Shown one piece after another: positions 21,718 to 30,302 of a stretch of 49,313 nucleotides of DNA (positions are counted from its first letter, which is position 1; every line of letters begins with the position of its first letter). Source of the DNA: Armatimonadota bacterium (GTDB lineage: Bacteria > Armatimonadota > Chthonomonadetes > Chthonomonadales > CAJBBX01); NCBI GenBank assembly GCA_026392115.1, contig JAPLCQ010000120.1, positions 1 through 49,313 of the forward strand, read 5' to 3'. The translations under genes and the position numbers were made by a program. The notes beneath the pieces are model-generated. The model worked only from the letters and a program-made list of their open reading frames with translations, was not told the DNA's origin and searched no databases.

Positions 21718-22490
21718 GCCCTCGGCTCTCCGAAGCGAACCCGACCGAACCGGTCCGGCACGTGGAAGTTGGCCGGCGTGGCCAGCGTGGCGCTCCACGA
21801 GAGGTACTGGACCGCCCGCGCACGGTCGATGCGGAACAGGTTGGCCCGCCACTCGTCGCCGGGCTTGGGCGTCCTGCCGCCGGGCAGCGACGCGAATGGG
21901 ACGCGAAGCTCCACTGACCACCAGTCCGACCCGGAGTCGCCGCCGGTCGTGGCTCTTGAAGCCACGCGGCCCTCGACGCGCACACCGGCGAGAAGACCCT
22001 CGCACTCCCATTCCCGGTTCACGACCATGGTGCTCCGAACGCGATCAGGGCTACTGACATCGGCGTCGAAGGTCACGCCCAGCGGGTTCACTTCGATCTC
22101 CGGGTAGCGCGTCACATCGCCGCCGGGGGCCACGAACAGCTCGCAGACCTCCTCGTCGTAGAGCGGGTCGTCGTGCTGCGTGTAGCCTGCCCATATGTCG
22201 CGGTCAAGGCAGAAGAAGCCGACGTAGAGGGCCGTGGGGCTGTAGAGCAGCCCCGCGGCGGTCCAGCGTCTCGCGCTGGGATTGCTCGACGCCTCTTCGG
22301 CCAAATCGTCCGCCGCCGCGGCCAGGTCGAGTTCCTGCGACGGCAGAGGGCCGGTCCTGGGACGGCGGCTGGACGATAGCCAGAGCGCGTCCGCATCGCC
22401 CCAGACGGGTTTGAACACGTTGCCGTCCGGCTGGAAGTCCTCGGCGATCCAAGCGCAGGTCACAACCGGAAGCTGCAACGGGTCATGCAT
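21714..22490 (-). CDS. Carbohydrate-binding family 9-like protein
   Basis: A 258-aa protein resembling CBM9-like (DOMON-related) beta-sandwich domains: TAGLLYSPTALYVGFFCLDRDIW, DDPLYDEEVCELFVAP, YPEIEVNPLGVTFDADV and WWSVELRVPFASLPG follow the usual pattern. No signal peptide is seen, so it may stay in the cytosol. Ligand unknown. The ATG at 22490 has GGGAG 6 bases upstream and overlaps the radical SAM gene by 8 bases; an in-frame ATG at 22505 is possible. It is the last gene of the efflux-pump operon. Confidence 0.8.
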   Translation of the reverse strand: MHDPLQLPVVTCAWIAEDFQPDGNVFKPVWGDADALWLSSSRRPRTGPLPSQELDLAAAADDLAEEASSNPSARRWTAAGLLYSPTALYVGFFCLDRDIWAGYTQHDDPLYDEEVCELFVAPGGDVTRYPEIEVNPLGVTFDADVSSPDRVRSTMVVNREWECEGLLAGVRVEGRVASRATTGGDSGSDWWSVELRVPFASLPGGRTPKPGDEWRANLFRIDRARAVQYLSWSATLATPANFHVPDRFGRVRFGEPRA

Positions 22491-23934
22491 GGGTATCTCC
22501 CTCATGGCGATTGGTCTGGCGGGCGCGCCTTTCGCCCAGGTAGGCGAAGAACTCCTGCCCTTCGCGCAGGCGGCGAGCCAGCATCTGGCGGTCGGCGGCC
22601 ATCTCGCGGACGATCCTGAAGATGGGCTTGAAGCGGAAGTAGAACCGGGAGTACATGCGCGCCACAGCCTCTTCCATCTCGTCGATGCTCAGGTTGGGGT
22701 ACTGCAATGAGCCGGTTTGGATGCCCGACCCGGCCACCATGGCATGGTCCTGCATCCAGCCGTTGGCGATCGCGTCGCTGTAGAGCTCGGTGCCGGGGTA
22801 GGGGGCGGCGATCGAGACCTGGATGGTGTGCGGGTCCAGCTCCTGGGCAAAGCGAATGGTCTCCTCGACCGTCTGGTGGGTCTCGATGGGGAGCCCGATG
22901 ATGAAGGTGCCGTGAACCTTGATGCCGAGCTTGCGGCAGTTGGCCATAAACTGGCGGGCCATATCCAATCGAATGCCCTTGTGAATCCTGTCCAGGATCG
23001 CCTGGTTGCCGGACTCGAAACCTACCAACAGCAGGCGCAGGCCGCTGTCCCGCAGGGCCTTCAGCGTGTCGAAGTCCACATGCGCCCGTGCGTTGCAGGA
23101 CCAGGTGAGGCCCAGAGCCTTCATGCCGCGCCCGATCTCGACGGCGCGGCCGCGGTCGGCGGTGAAGGTGTCATCGTCGAACATCCACTCGCGCACGGTG
23201 GGGAAGAGCCGCGTGCCCTCCTCCATCTCGCGGATCACCATGGCCGGCGACTTGGCGCGGTACCGATGCCCGCCGATGGTCTGCGGCCAGAGGCAGAAGC
23301 TGCACCGCGCAGGGCAGCCGCGGCCGGTATAGAACGAGATGTAGGGGTGGAGCAGGTACCCGATGGAGTAGTTGCGGATGTCCAGGTCGCGGCTGTAGAC
23401 CGGAAGCACCGAGGGCATGGTATCCCAGTCGGTCACCACCGGTCGGTCCTCATTGTGGACGATGACCCCGTCGCCGCGCCGGTAGGAGAGCCCGGCGATT
23501 CGCTCCATGGGTAGCCCTTGGGCGAGCTCGACGCACGTGTGGTCGAACTCGGCGCGACAGACGAAGTCCAGGCAGGCCCCCTGACGTAGGGTCTCCTCCG
23601 GCAGGACGGTCGTGTGCGCGCCCAGGAAGCCCACCAGCGTCTCCGGGCTCTGCTCCTTGATGGCATCGGCGCATCGGATGTCGTTGGCCAACGAAGGCGT
23701 GCTCGTGTGGATGAAGACCAGCTCGTAGCCCGCGGCCGCTCGCAGCACTTCGTCCACGCCGAGGCCGTGCGGCGGGGCGTCGATCAGCTTGCTCCCCGGC
23801 GTCATGGCGGCGGGCTGTGCCAGCCACGTGGGGAACCAGTACGAGGTGATTTCGCGCTTAGCCTGGTACCGCGACCCCGCGCCTCCGTCGAAGCCCGAGA
23901 ACGAGGGCGGGCCAAGGTAGAGCGTGCGCCTCAT
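22483..23934 (-). CDS. B12-binding-type radical SAM protein, HpnJ-like
   Basis: A 483-aa class-B radical SAM enzyme: N-terminal cobalamin-binding-like domain (about 1-140) and a radical SAM barrel with the 4Fe-4S motif GCPARCSFC (C207, C211, C214). The opening (LGPPSFSGFDGGAGSRYQA, then PTWLAQPAAM and DAPPHGL) strongly resembles HpnJ, which forms the cyclitol head group of bacteriohopanetetrol cyclitol ether. No other hopanoid gene (shc, hpnH, hpnI, hpnK) is in the window, so the substrate is uncertain; a related lipid or sugar ring contraction is possible. Its ATG overlaps the RND stop as ATGA, and it overlaps the CBM9-like gene, placing it firmly in the exporter operon. Confidence 0.85.
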   Translation of the reverse strand: MRRTLYLGPPSFSGFDGGAGSRYQAKREITSYWFPTWLAQPAAMTPGSKLIDAPPHGLGVDEVLRAAAGYELVFIHTSTPSLANDIRCADAIKEQSPETLVGFLGAHTTVLPEETLRQGACLDFVCRAEFDHTCVELAQGLPMERIAGLSYRRGDGVIVHNEDRPVVTDWDTMPSVLPVYSRDLDIRNYSIGYLLHPYISFYTGRGCPARCSFCLWPQTIGGHRYRAKSPAMVIREMEEGTRLFPTVREWMFDDDTFTADRGRAVEIGRGMKALGLTWSCNARAHVDFDTLKALRDSGLRLLLVGFESGNQAILDRIHKGIRLDMARQFMANCRKLGIKVHGTFIIGLPIETHQTVEETIRFAQELDPHTIQVSIAAPYPGTELYSDAIANGWMQDHAMVAGSGIQTGSLQYPNLSIDEMEEAVARMYSRFYFRFKPIFRIVREMAADRQMLARRLREGQEFFAYLGERRARQTNRHEGDTHA

Positions 23935-26900
23935 CGCGTCGCCCCATTGCCGCGACGCGCGAGCCGGCTTCGCAGGTCGTCAGCCACCGTATAGACCGCG
24001 GGCACGACCAGCAGCGTCAGGACCGTGGAGACCGTCAGCCCGCCGATCACCACCGTGGCCATCGGCGCTCGCAGTTCCGCGGCATCGCCCAGGCTGAGCG
24101 CCACCGGGGCCATCCCCACCAGCGTGGTGATCGTGGTCATCAGGATGGGTCTGAGCCGCGCCGCACCGGCTTCCGCGACTGCCTCATTGCGCGCCATGCC
24201 GCGTTGCCGCAGCGTGTTGGTGTAGTCGACCAGCAAGATGGCGTTACGGCCCATGAGACCGCAGAGCATCATGATGCCCACCATGGTGACGAGCGACAGC
24301 GTCTGACCGGCCAGAACCAGAGCCGCCAGCGCGCCCACCAGGGCCATCGGGAGCGTGAGCATGACCACCAACGGTTCCAGCAGCGAGTTGAAGAGCGAGG
24401 CCAGCACGGCGAAGACCAGCAAGACGGCGAGCGCAAGCGCCCCGGCCAGGTACGGCAGGTTGTCGGCCATGGCCTCGGACTCGCCGCCGAACCGGTGGGC
24501 GACGGGTCCGAGGTCCAGTCCCGCAAGCGCTGCCTCGATCCGCGACTGCGCGTCGCCGAGCGGGACACCGGGTGCAAGGTCCGCGGTCACGGTGATGAGC
24601 CGCCGACCGTTGAGGCGGTCGATGCCCACCGGACCCGAGCGCCGCTCGATGGTGGCCACATCGCCCAGCATGACCGCGGTTCCGTCGCTGAACCCGACCG
24701 GCACATCCGCCACCGTCTCGGGCCGGGAGCCGTCGAGGCCGGCCGCGCGGAGGCGGATGGGCACGGAGGCGCCGGCCAGCATCATGGTGGTCGACGCGTC
24801 GCCCTCGATGGCTGTCCGCAGGACGGAGCCCGCCATCGCCGGCAGGACGGATGTGGCCGACGACCGCAGCGGATCGATGCGGGCCTGCAACTCGGGCTTT
24901 CCCTGCCGGTAGGAGGTGTCGGCGTTCAGGATGCCAGGCAAGTGCGCCACTGCCGCACGGGCCTTCGCTGCGGCTTGGGCCACGTCATGCAGGTCGTCGC
25001 CCGTCAGTTGGAGCTGGATCGCGCTGCCGACGTTGGCCACCGACCGCAGCGCCGTGACGGTGATCCGTGCGCCGCCCACGTCGGAGATCAGGCCGCGAAC
25101 CCGGTCCGCCACATCAGTGTCCGCGAGTATGCGAACAGGGCCGCCCGCAGGGGAGAGGCCCAGCCGTTGAAGGGCCGAGGCGCGAGGCTGCAGGTCCAGT
25201 GTCATCTGCGCCAGGTGCGAGCCCTGCTGCGGTATGGCGCCGAATCCACCGAGGACGCGGCCCAGCGTTGTCGCCACGCCTGCAATGCCCGGTGCACGGG
25301 CCAGACGCGCTTCGACCTGCCGCGCCACGGCATCGGTGGCCTCCATCGAGGACCCCGCCGGTAGTTCGAGCAGCACACTCACCAGACCTCGGTCAGTGGC
25401 AGGCACGAACTCCGTGCCCAGGAAGGGCACGCTCACCAGCCCGGCACAGAGGAGTGCCGCGGCGCCCGTGGCGATGACCCACCCACGGTTGTGAAGCGCC
25501 CACGCCACGGCTCGCTTGTAACGGGCCGAGCCCACACCCGTACGGCTGTCCGAAGCCTCAGACGTTCGTCGACGATACCATCGCGCGGCCAGCGCGGGCG
25601 TGACGGTGAAGGAGACTAGAAGCGAGAAGAGCGTGGCGAACGCGACGGTGATGCCGAACTCACGGAAGAAGGCCCCCACCACCCCGCCCATGAACGCGAT
25701 CGGAACAAAGACCACCACGTCCGCCAGGGTCAGTGCAAGCCCCGCGAAGCCAATCTCCGTCCGGCCGCTGTAGGCGGCTTCTTCCGGCGTCTCGCCTGCC
25801 TCCAGATGCCGGGTGATGCTCTCCAGCACCACGATGCTGTCATCTACCAGGATCCCCACGCTGAGTGACAGAGCCAGCAGCGTCATCTGGTTCAGCGTGA
25901 AGCCCCCGATGTGCATCATCAGGTACGTCGCCACCATACAGGCAGGCAGAGCGAGGGCCACGATGACGGTCCCGCGCACTTCGCGCAGGAAGAGCAGCAC
26001 CACAAGCGTCGCAAGCAGGGCGCCCAGTACCAGCGTGACGTTCACGTCATGCAATGCCCGGCGAACCACCGCGGATTCGTCCCGCACCACCACCGGCGCG
26101 GCGCCGTCGGGCAGCGAGCCATCGGTTGTGGCCCCAGCCAGCAGGGCGCGGGCGCGATCCACGACATCCATGGCGTTGGCGTCCGGCGACTTGGTGAGGG
26201 TCAGGCCGACGCACTCCCGGCCGTTTATGCGCGATGCGGCGTCGCCGGCGTGGCAGGCAAGGACCACCGTGGCCACGTCGCCGATGGTCAGGGGCGAGGC
26301 CGCCCTATCCTTCCCCGGCAGCCCGGGGATGGGCAGGTCCGGCATGAGTTCCTGGGCCATCAGCCGTTGAGCCGGGATCATGGCATGCCGAACGTCTTCG
26401 AGCGACCGGAACGAGGCCTCGGTGCGGTAGGCCGTTTCGAGTGTTCCGGTCAGCAGGGAGCCCGACGGCACACTGCGGTTGGACGCCTTCAGGGCCGCGC
26501 TGACGTCATCAAGGGTCACGCCCAGGCTGGTCAGCGTAGGGACGTCCGCCAGGACGCGCACCTCGGTCTGCGGGCCGCCCGTCACCTCGACCGTCGCCAC
26601 TCCCTGTATGCGCGCAAGCCGGGGAGAGAGGTGTCGGTCCACGGCTCGCCGGAGCGCCCCCGCGTCGCCGGCGGACGGTATGGCTACCTGCAGCACCGGT
26701 TGTGCGTTGATGTCCAGCTTGGCGACGATGGGTGGCCGGACCCCCTCCGGCAACATCGCCCGAGCCAGTTCTATCCGTTCACGGACCATGGTCTGGGCCT
26801 GGTTCAGGTCCGTGCCTACCGCCAGGTCGAGGCTCACCACGGAGAGCGACTCCTGCGAGCTGGAGTAGACGTCCCTTAGCCCGGGGGCCGAACCGACCGC

Positions 26901-27107
26901 GTCCTCGATGAGGCGTGTTACGGAGGACTCCACCTCCGCCGGACCCGCTCCGGGGTAGACCGTCACCACGGTGAGCGTGGGGATTTCAACCTTCGGGTTG
27001 AGTTCCGCCGGCAGCCGCGAGTAGGAGAGCGCGCCCAGCACCGCGATGGCCGCCAGGCACATCCAGATGACGATCGGGCGGCCGATGGCCAGCCGTGTCA
27101 GCCACAT
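23931..27107 (-). CDS. RND family efflux permease (AcrB-like, HAE1 type)
   Basis: Inner-membrane proton-driven pump of 1058 aa with the RND plan: TM1, large periplasmic loop, TM2-6, TM7, second loop, TM8-12. TM4 carries the proton-relay pair in GILVDDSIVV. In TM10 the usual Lys of K-N-A-I-L is Arg (R954, GLMGRNAILLVDYTN), a conservative change. LRPILMTTITTLVGMAPVAL follows. I chose ATG 27107 (MWLTRLAIGRPIVIW); a TTG at 27137 would add ten residues. It follows the adaptor gene by 34 bases. The substrate cannot be predicted; the attached radical SAM gene hints at a modified lipid or glycan (inference). Confidence 0.93.
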   Translation of the reverse strand: MWLTRLAIGRPIVIWMCLAAIAVLGALSYSRLPAELNPKVEIPTLTVVTVYPGAGPAEVESSVTRLIEDAVGSAPGLRDVYSSSQESLSVVSLDLAVGTDLNQAQTMVRERIELARAMLPEGVRPPIVAKLDINAQPVLQVAIPSAGDAGALRRAVDRHLSPRLARIQGVATVEVTGGPQTEVRVLADVPTLTSLGVTLDDVSAALKASNRSVPSGSLLTGTLETAYRTEASFRSLEDVRHAMIPAQRLMAQELMPDLPIPGLPGKDRAASPLTIGDVATVVLACHAGDAASRINGRECVGLTLTKSPDANAMDVVDRARALLAGATTDGSLPDGAAPVVVRDESAVVRRALHDVNVTLVLGALLATLVVLLFLREVRGTVIVALALPACMVATYLMMHIGGFTLNQMTLLALSLSVGILVDDSIVVLESITRHLEAGETPEEAAYSGRTEIGFAGLALTLADVVVFVPIAFMGGVVGAFFREFGITVAFATLFSLLVSFTVTPALAARWYRRRTSEASDSRTGVGSARYKRAVAWALHNRGWVIATGAAALLCAGLVSVPFLGTEFVPATDRGLVSVLLELPAGSSMEATDAVARQVEARLARAPGIAGVATTLGRVLGGFGAIPQQGSHLAQMTLDLQPRASALQRLGLSPAGGPVRILADTDVADRVRGLISDVGGARITVTALRSVANVGSAIQLQLTGDDLHDVAQAAAKARAAVAHLPGILNADTSYRQGKPELQARIDPLRSSATSVLPAMAGSVLRTAIEGDASTTMMLAGASVPIRLRAAGLDGSRPETVADVPVGFSDGTAVMLGDVATIERRSGPVGIDRLNGRRLITVTADLAPGVPLGDAQSRIEAALAGLDLGPVAHRFGGESEAMADNLPYLAGALALAVLLVFAVLASLFNSLLEPLVVMLTLPMALVGALAALVLAGQTLSLVTMVGIMMLCGLMGRNAILLVDYTNTLRQRGMARNEAVAEAGAARLRPILMTTITTLVGMAPVALSLGDAAELRAPMATVVIGGLTVSTVLTLLVVPAVYTVADDLRSRLARRGNGATR

Positions 27108-27141
27108 GGACGGCGCACCCGGATCATGGAGGCGCAAACTC

Positions 27142-28671
27142 TCACTGCCGCTCAGCCGCTACACGGTCGCCGTCCTTCAGGCCCTGCGGGGCTCGGGTCA
27201 CTACTCGGTCCGTCGGACTGAGCCCGGTCACCGTCGCCGACGTTCCGGACGAGTCAAGGATGCGTACCGTCCGGCGGCGGACATGCCTTGAACCCATATC
27301 CAGGACGAACACGGCGGCATCAGGCCCGTCGGTCTGAAGCGCAGAGGCGGGAATCTGCAGCGCTCCGGGCTGAGGCGGCGCCGATAGGATCACGCGGGCG
27401 TTTTGCCCCGGGCCGAGGCCGGCCGCCGTCCGGGTCAGGGCCACACGTACCAGCATGGTCCGACCGTCGTGCGAGACGAGCGGACCAACGCGCTCCACAG
27501 TAGCAGGCACGGCGGCGCCTGAGCCGATCACGACGGTGCACGACAAGCCCATGCGTAGGCGACGGGCCGTCCGTAGGCCTACCGGCGCCTCGACGGCATG
27601 AGCCGCGACCGATGTGACTCGCATCAGCGCGCTGCCGGGCTGGGCATACTCGCCGGCCAGAGCCGTGAGGCCGCTCACCACGCCTGCGATGGGGGAGACG
27701 ATCGCGTCGGTTCCCACGCTTGCCTGGGCCTGACGCACACCCGCACGGGCCTGCATCGATTGCGCCGCCGCCGCGGCCATGTCGGCACCGGCGACCTCCA
27801 GCGCCTGGCCCCGGGCTTGGCGGGCGAAGGCAACGGCTTGCTCCGCCAGCCGGACGCCGGCGCGTGCGGCCTCGAGGTCGGCCTCGTTGACCTTGCCTCG
27901 CAACGGGGCGGCGCGCCCCGCCTGAGCCGCGGCCGCCTGAGCCGCCTTCAGTCCTGCCTCGGCGAGGTCGAGCTGCGACCGCGCGATGTCCGCCTGCGCC
28001 CGCGCGCCCTGAAGGTCCGCAAGGGCGATTCCGCCCACCTTGTAGAGCCGCTCCAGCCGATCCGCGCCTTCGGTCGCCACGCGGAGGCCGATGCGGCCCT
28101 GATCGACTCCGGCCTTGGCCTGGAGGACGCCCGCCTCGGCGCGATCAGCGTCGGAACCGGCCGCGTCGGCCCCGAGCTCGACACCAAGCTCAGCCTGCTT
28201 CAGCTTTGTGCGGGCAACAGCCAGCCCGGCCTCGGCTTGGCTCAGGGTGGCTTCCATTTCGGTGGCCCGGGCGTCACGACCCGCATGAGCCTTGCGGTCG
28301 ACGGCGCGGGCGGATGCCCATCCCGCCTCCGCGCCGGCCACCTGAGCAGCGAGGTCGCCCAAATCCAGGATGACGAGCTTCTGTCCAGCCGCCACCACGT
28401 CGCCCTCAGCGACCAGCACCTTCACGATACGGGAGGGAACCTTGGCGCTGACGGCCGCTTCGGCATCAGGCACGACGCGGCCGAGCGCCTCAAGGCGCCG
28501 GCCATCCGTGGCCTGCGTCGGCCTGCAGGCCACGACGCTGACAGGCGTGCCGGTCGCAAGCCCGGCGCGAGGCGCCATGGACCGTGCGGCACGGTTCCGC
28601 ATGGCGACGTTGAATGCCGCCGCGGCGGTTATGACGGCAATCAGCAGTGCCACGCCTATCCCGCGCCTCAT
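27142..28671 (-). CDS. Periplasmic adaptor (membrane fusion protein) of RND pump
   Basis: A 509-aa HlyD/AcrA-family adaptor linking the RND pump to the TolC-like channel. N-terminal membrane anchor (about 4-24), a lipoyl half (VPSRIVKVLVAEGDVVAAGQKLVILD), a long Ala-rich coiled-coil hairpin (about 110-310), the second lipoyl half (IVSPIAGVVSGLTALAGEYAQPGSAL), beta-barrel and membrane-proximal domains (LPIPASALQ-like, here LQIPASALQTDG). The hairpin is longer than in AcrA and built largely of Ala, Glu, Gln and Arg. ATG overlaps the tolC-like stop as ATGA. Confidence 0.9.
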   Translation of the reverse strand: MRRGIGVALLIAVITAAAAFNVAMRNRAARSMAPRAGLATGTPVSVVACRPTQATDGRRLEALGRVVPDAEAAVSAKVPSRIVKVLVAEGDVVAAGQKLVILDLGDLAAQVAGAEAGWASARAVDRKAHAGRDARATEMEATLSQAEAGLAVARTKLKQAELGVELGADAAGSDADRAEAGVLQAKAGVDQGRIGLRVATEGADRLERLYKVGGIALADLQGARAQADIARSQLDLAEAGLKAAQAAAAQAGRAAPLRGKVNEADLEAARAGVRLAEQAVAFARQARGQALEVAGADMAAAAAQSMQARAGVRQAQASVGTDAIVSPIAGVVSGLTALAGEYAQPGSALMRVTSVAAHAVEAPVGLRTARRLRMGLSCTVVIGSGAAVPATVERVGPLVSHDGRTMLVRVALTRTAAGLGPGQNARVILSAPPQPGALQIPASALQTDGPDAAVFVLDMGSRHVRRRTVRILDSSGTSATVTGLSPTDRVVTRAPQGLKDGDRVAAERQ

Positions 28672-29987
28672 GGTTGCGGCGCCTGCGGCGGGTCGGCATC
28701 CAGGGCGGCGGCATGCCGCTGGTCGGCATAGGCCGTCTGGAGCGCCGCCTTGGCTTGGGCCACGTTGCCCTGGGCACGGTCCACCGCCAACCGGGCGCCG
28801 CTCAGTTCGATCTCGGGGGCCATCCGCTCACGGTAACGCGCCAGCGTCACCTCCAACGCCGAGTGCGCCGAGGCCGCTTGGCGTTCAGCCGTGCGCAGGG
28901 ACGCGACCGCGTCTTCGGCATCGGCCACGGACCTGTCCCACTGCAACGCCAGCGAACGCCGGGTCTCCTCCAGCAGCGAGGCAAGCTGTGCCGCCCGCGC
29001 CCGCGCTTCCGCCTGGTCGATCTGTGCTGCACCGCCGTCTAGGAGCCTCCATGTGAGGCGCAGACCCAACGCGGCATAGGTCGGAGCGATGAGCGGCGTC
29101 TCGGGCTGGGCGCTCGCCGTTGCGACAGCCGCCAGCTCGGGCATACACTGGGTGGCCGCTAGCTTCGCGCCGCTCCGGGCCGCCGCCAACTGGGCCTCAA
29201 TGAGCGTGATCTCCGGACGTGGTCGGCACGCCGACGCGGGCACCGGCGCCAGTGCTGGATCGGTGAGGAGTTCCTGAACGGGCGCCATGCGTCCCATCAG
29301 CCGAGCCAGATTGCCCCGAGCCAGACGACGCCCGTTGCAGGCTCGGATCAGCCCCTGCTCGGCCTCGGCCACCTCGGCGTCGGTGGCATCGATGTCGCGG
29401 CGGGGCATCTGGCCGGCCTCGGCCATTTCCTTCACCAGCGCGAGATGCATCCGGGCCGTCACGACGCCTGCATCGGCGATGGCGACCATCTGATCGGCCA
29501 GGTGGGCGGCGATGTAGGCCAGACGAACCTCGTGCAGCGCATCGATGCGGGCCATCGCGGCCTCGGCATCCGCGACCCGACCCAAGGAGCGGTATCTGGC
29601 CGCCGCGTCCGCGGCTCCTGCATGAAGCAGTCTCTGCTCGGCGGACAGCCCGACGCTCCAAGTACGGCCGGGCAGGAAGGTTGCCGGTTGCCGCGTGGCG
29701 GGCGCAGGCCCCTGGACGCCAGCTGCCGCCTGCATGGTCACCGTCGGCCGAGCAACCGGACGCTCTCGCCGCGCCGATGCCACTGCGGCGGCATGGGCCG
29801 ACCGGATTGCTTGGAAGCCGGGTGCGACGCGGAGGGCCTCGCGGACGACGACCTCAAGGGAAAGAGGTTGGAGCGGGGGAGGCGACTGAGCGGGGCCGGG
29901 CGACGAGGCCGCCTGGCCTGCGAGCCTGGGGGCTGAGCACGCGAAGAGGCCTATGGCCAAGTATACGCCCCGGGTCGTTGGTTGCAC
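28668..29987 (-). CDS. TolC-like outer membrane efflux protein
   Basis: A 439-aa outer membrane factor. Signal peptide of about 25 residues (hydrophobic VYLAIGLFACSAP, cleavage near AGQA), then two OEP repeats: LSLEVVVREALRVAPGFQAI and, after about 210 residues, PEITLIEAQLAAARSGAKLA, each followed by long helices and a short strand region. The start is GTG at 29987; the only nearby ATG is followed at once by TGA. No good ribosome-binding sequence is visible. The start lies only 18 bases after the tRNA-Glu terminator hairpin, leaving no room for a separate promoter between them. First gene of the exporter operon. Confidence 0.85.
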   Translation of the reverse strand: MQPTTRGVYLAIGLFACSAPRLAGQAASSPGPAQSPPPLQPLSLEVVVREALRVAPGFQAIRSAHAAAVASARRERPVARPTVTMQAAAGVQGPAPATRQPATFLPGRTWSVGLSAEQRLLHAGAADAAARYRSLGRVADAEAAMARIDALHEVRLAYIAAHLADQMVAIADAGVVTARMHLALVKEMAEAGQMPRRDIDATDAEVAEAEQGLIRACNGRRLARGNLARLMGRMAPVQELLTDPALAPVPASACRPRPEITLIEAQLAAARSGAKLAATQCMPELAAVATASAQPETPLIAPTYAALGLRLTWRLLDGGAAQIDQAEARARAAQLASLLEETRRSLALQWDRSVADAEDAVASLRTAERQAASAHSALEVTLARYRERMAPEIELSGARLAVDRAQGNVAQAKAALQTAYADQRHAAALDADPPQAPQP

Positions 29988-30005
29988 TGGTCACATGAAC
30001 GAAAA

Positions 30006-30023
30006 GGGCGGGATATCCCGCCC
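30006..30023 (-). terminator. Rho-independent terminator after tRNA-Glu
   Basis: A perfect 18-base palindrome (7-bp GC stem with an ATAT loop, GGGCGGG/CCCGCCC) is followed on the minus strand by TTTTC. It starts 11 bases after the tRNA CCA end and sits 18 bases before the tolC-like GTG. Confidence 0.8.
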
Positions 30024-30034
30024 CTCGAAGGAGT

Positions 30035-30109
30035 TGGTAGCGCCACGGGGAATCGAACCCCGGCTTGAGAGCTGAGAACCCCCTGTCCTGACCGCTAGAC
30101 GATGGCGCC
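30035..30109 (-). tRNA. tRNA-Glu (CTC)
   Basis: A complete cloverleaf on the minus strand. Acceptor GGCGCCA pairs with TGGCGCT (one G-T pair at 1-72), D stem GTCT/GGAC, anticodon stem GGGGG/CTCTC with loop TTCTCAG giving anticodon CTC, T arm CGGGG-TTCGATT-CCCCG, discriminator A, and the CCA is encoded. It reads GAG codons. A strong promoter lies upstream and a hairpin terminator downstream. Confidence 0.96.
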
Positions 30110-30136
30110 ACGTATTCAGTTGGCTACAGCGCGAAT

Positions 30137-30166
30137 AGTATGGCAGACCGGTCGCCGCTCAGTCAA
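30137..30166 (-). promoter_or_regulatory. tRNA-Glu promoter
   Basis: Minus-strand TTGACT (30166-30161) and CATACT (30142-30137) with an 18-base spacer, about 28 bases before the tRNA 5' end. It may also feed the efflux operon by read-through (inference). Confidence 0.6.
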
Positions 30167-30302
30167 CAGCCGCCGGGCCGATTCTGTTGCGTTTTCCGCA
30201 ATCCCTGCCGCGCTGGGTGGGCACGGGTATACTTCGGCGCAGCGGCCCCAATGGGCCGAGCATCCGGCGCCTCTGTGCGCCAGCGCCCTGCCGCGGTTTG
30301 CC

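Noticed and set aside
20740-22011. 423-codon minus-strand frame across rluD
   Set aside because: High-GC antisense shadow without family resemblance; rluD is complete on the plus strand.
24246-24248. Loss of the proton-relay lysine in the RND pump (Arg 954)
   Set aside because: Arg is a conservative change and other RND pumps vary here, so it is not evidence of a dead pump.
30006-30109. tRNA-Glu as an integration site for a mobile element
   Set aside because: No integrase, no second copy of the tRNA end and no change in base composition were seen on either side.
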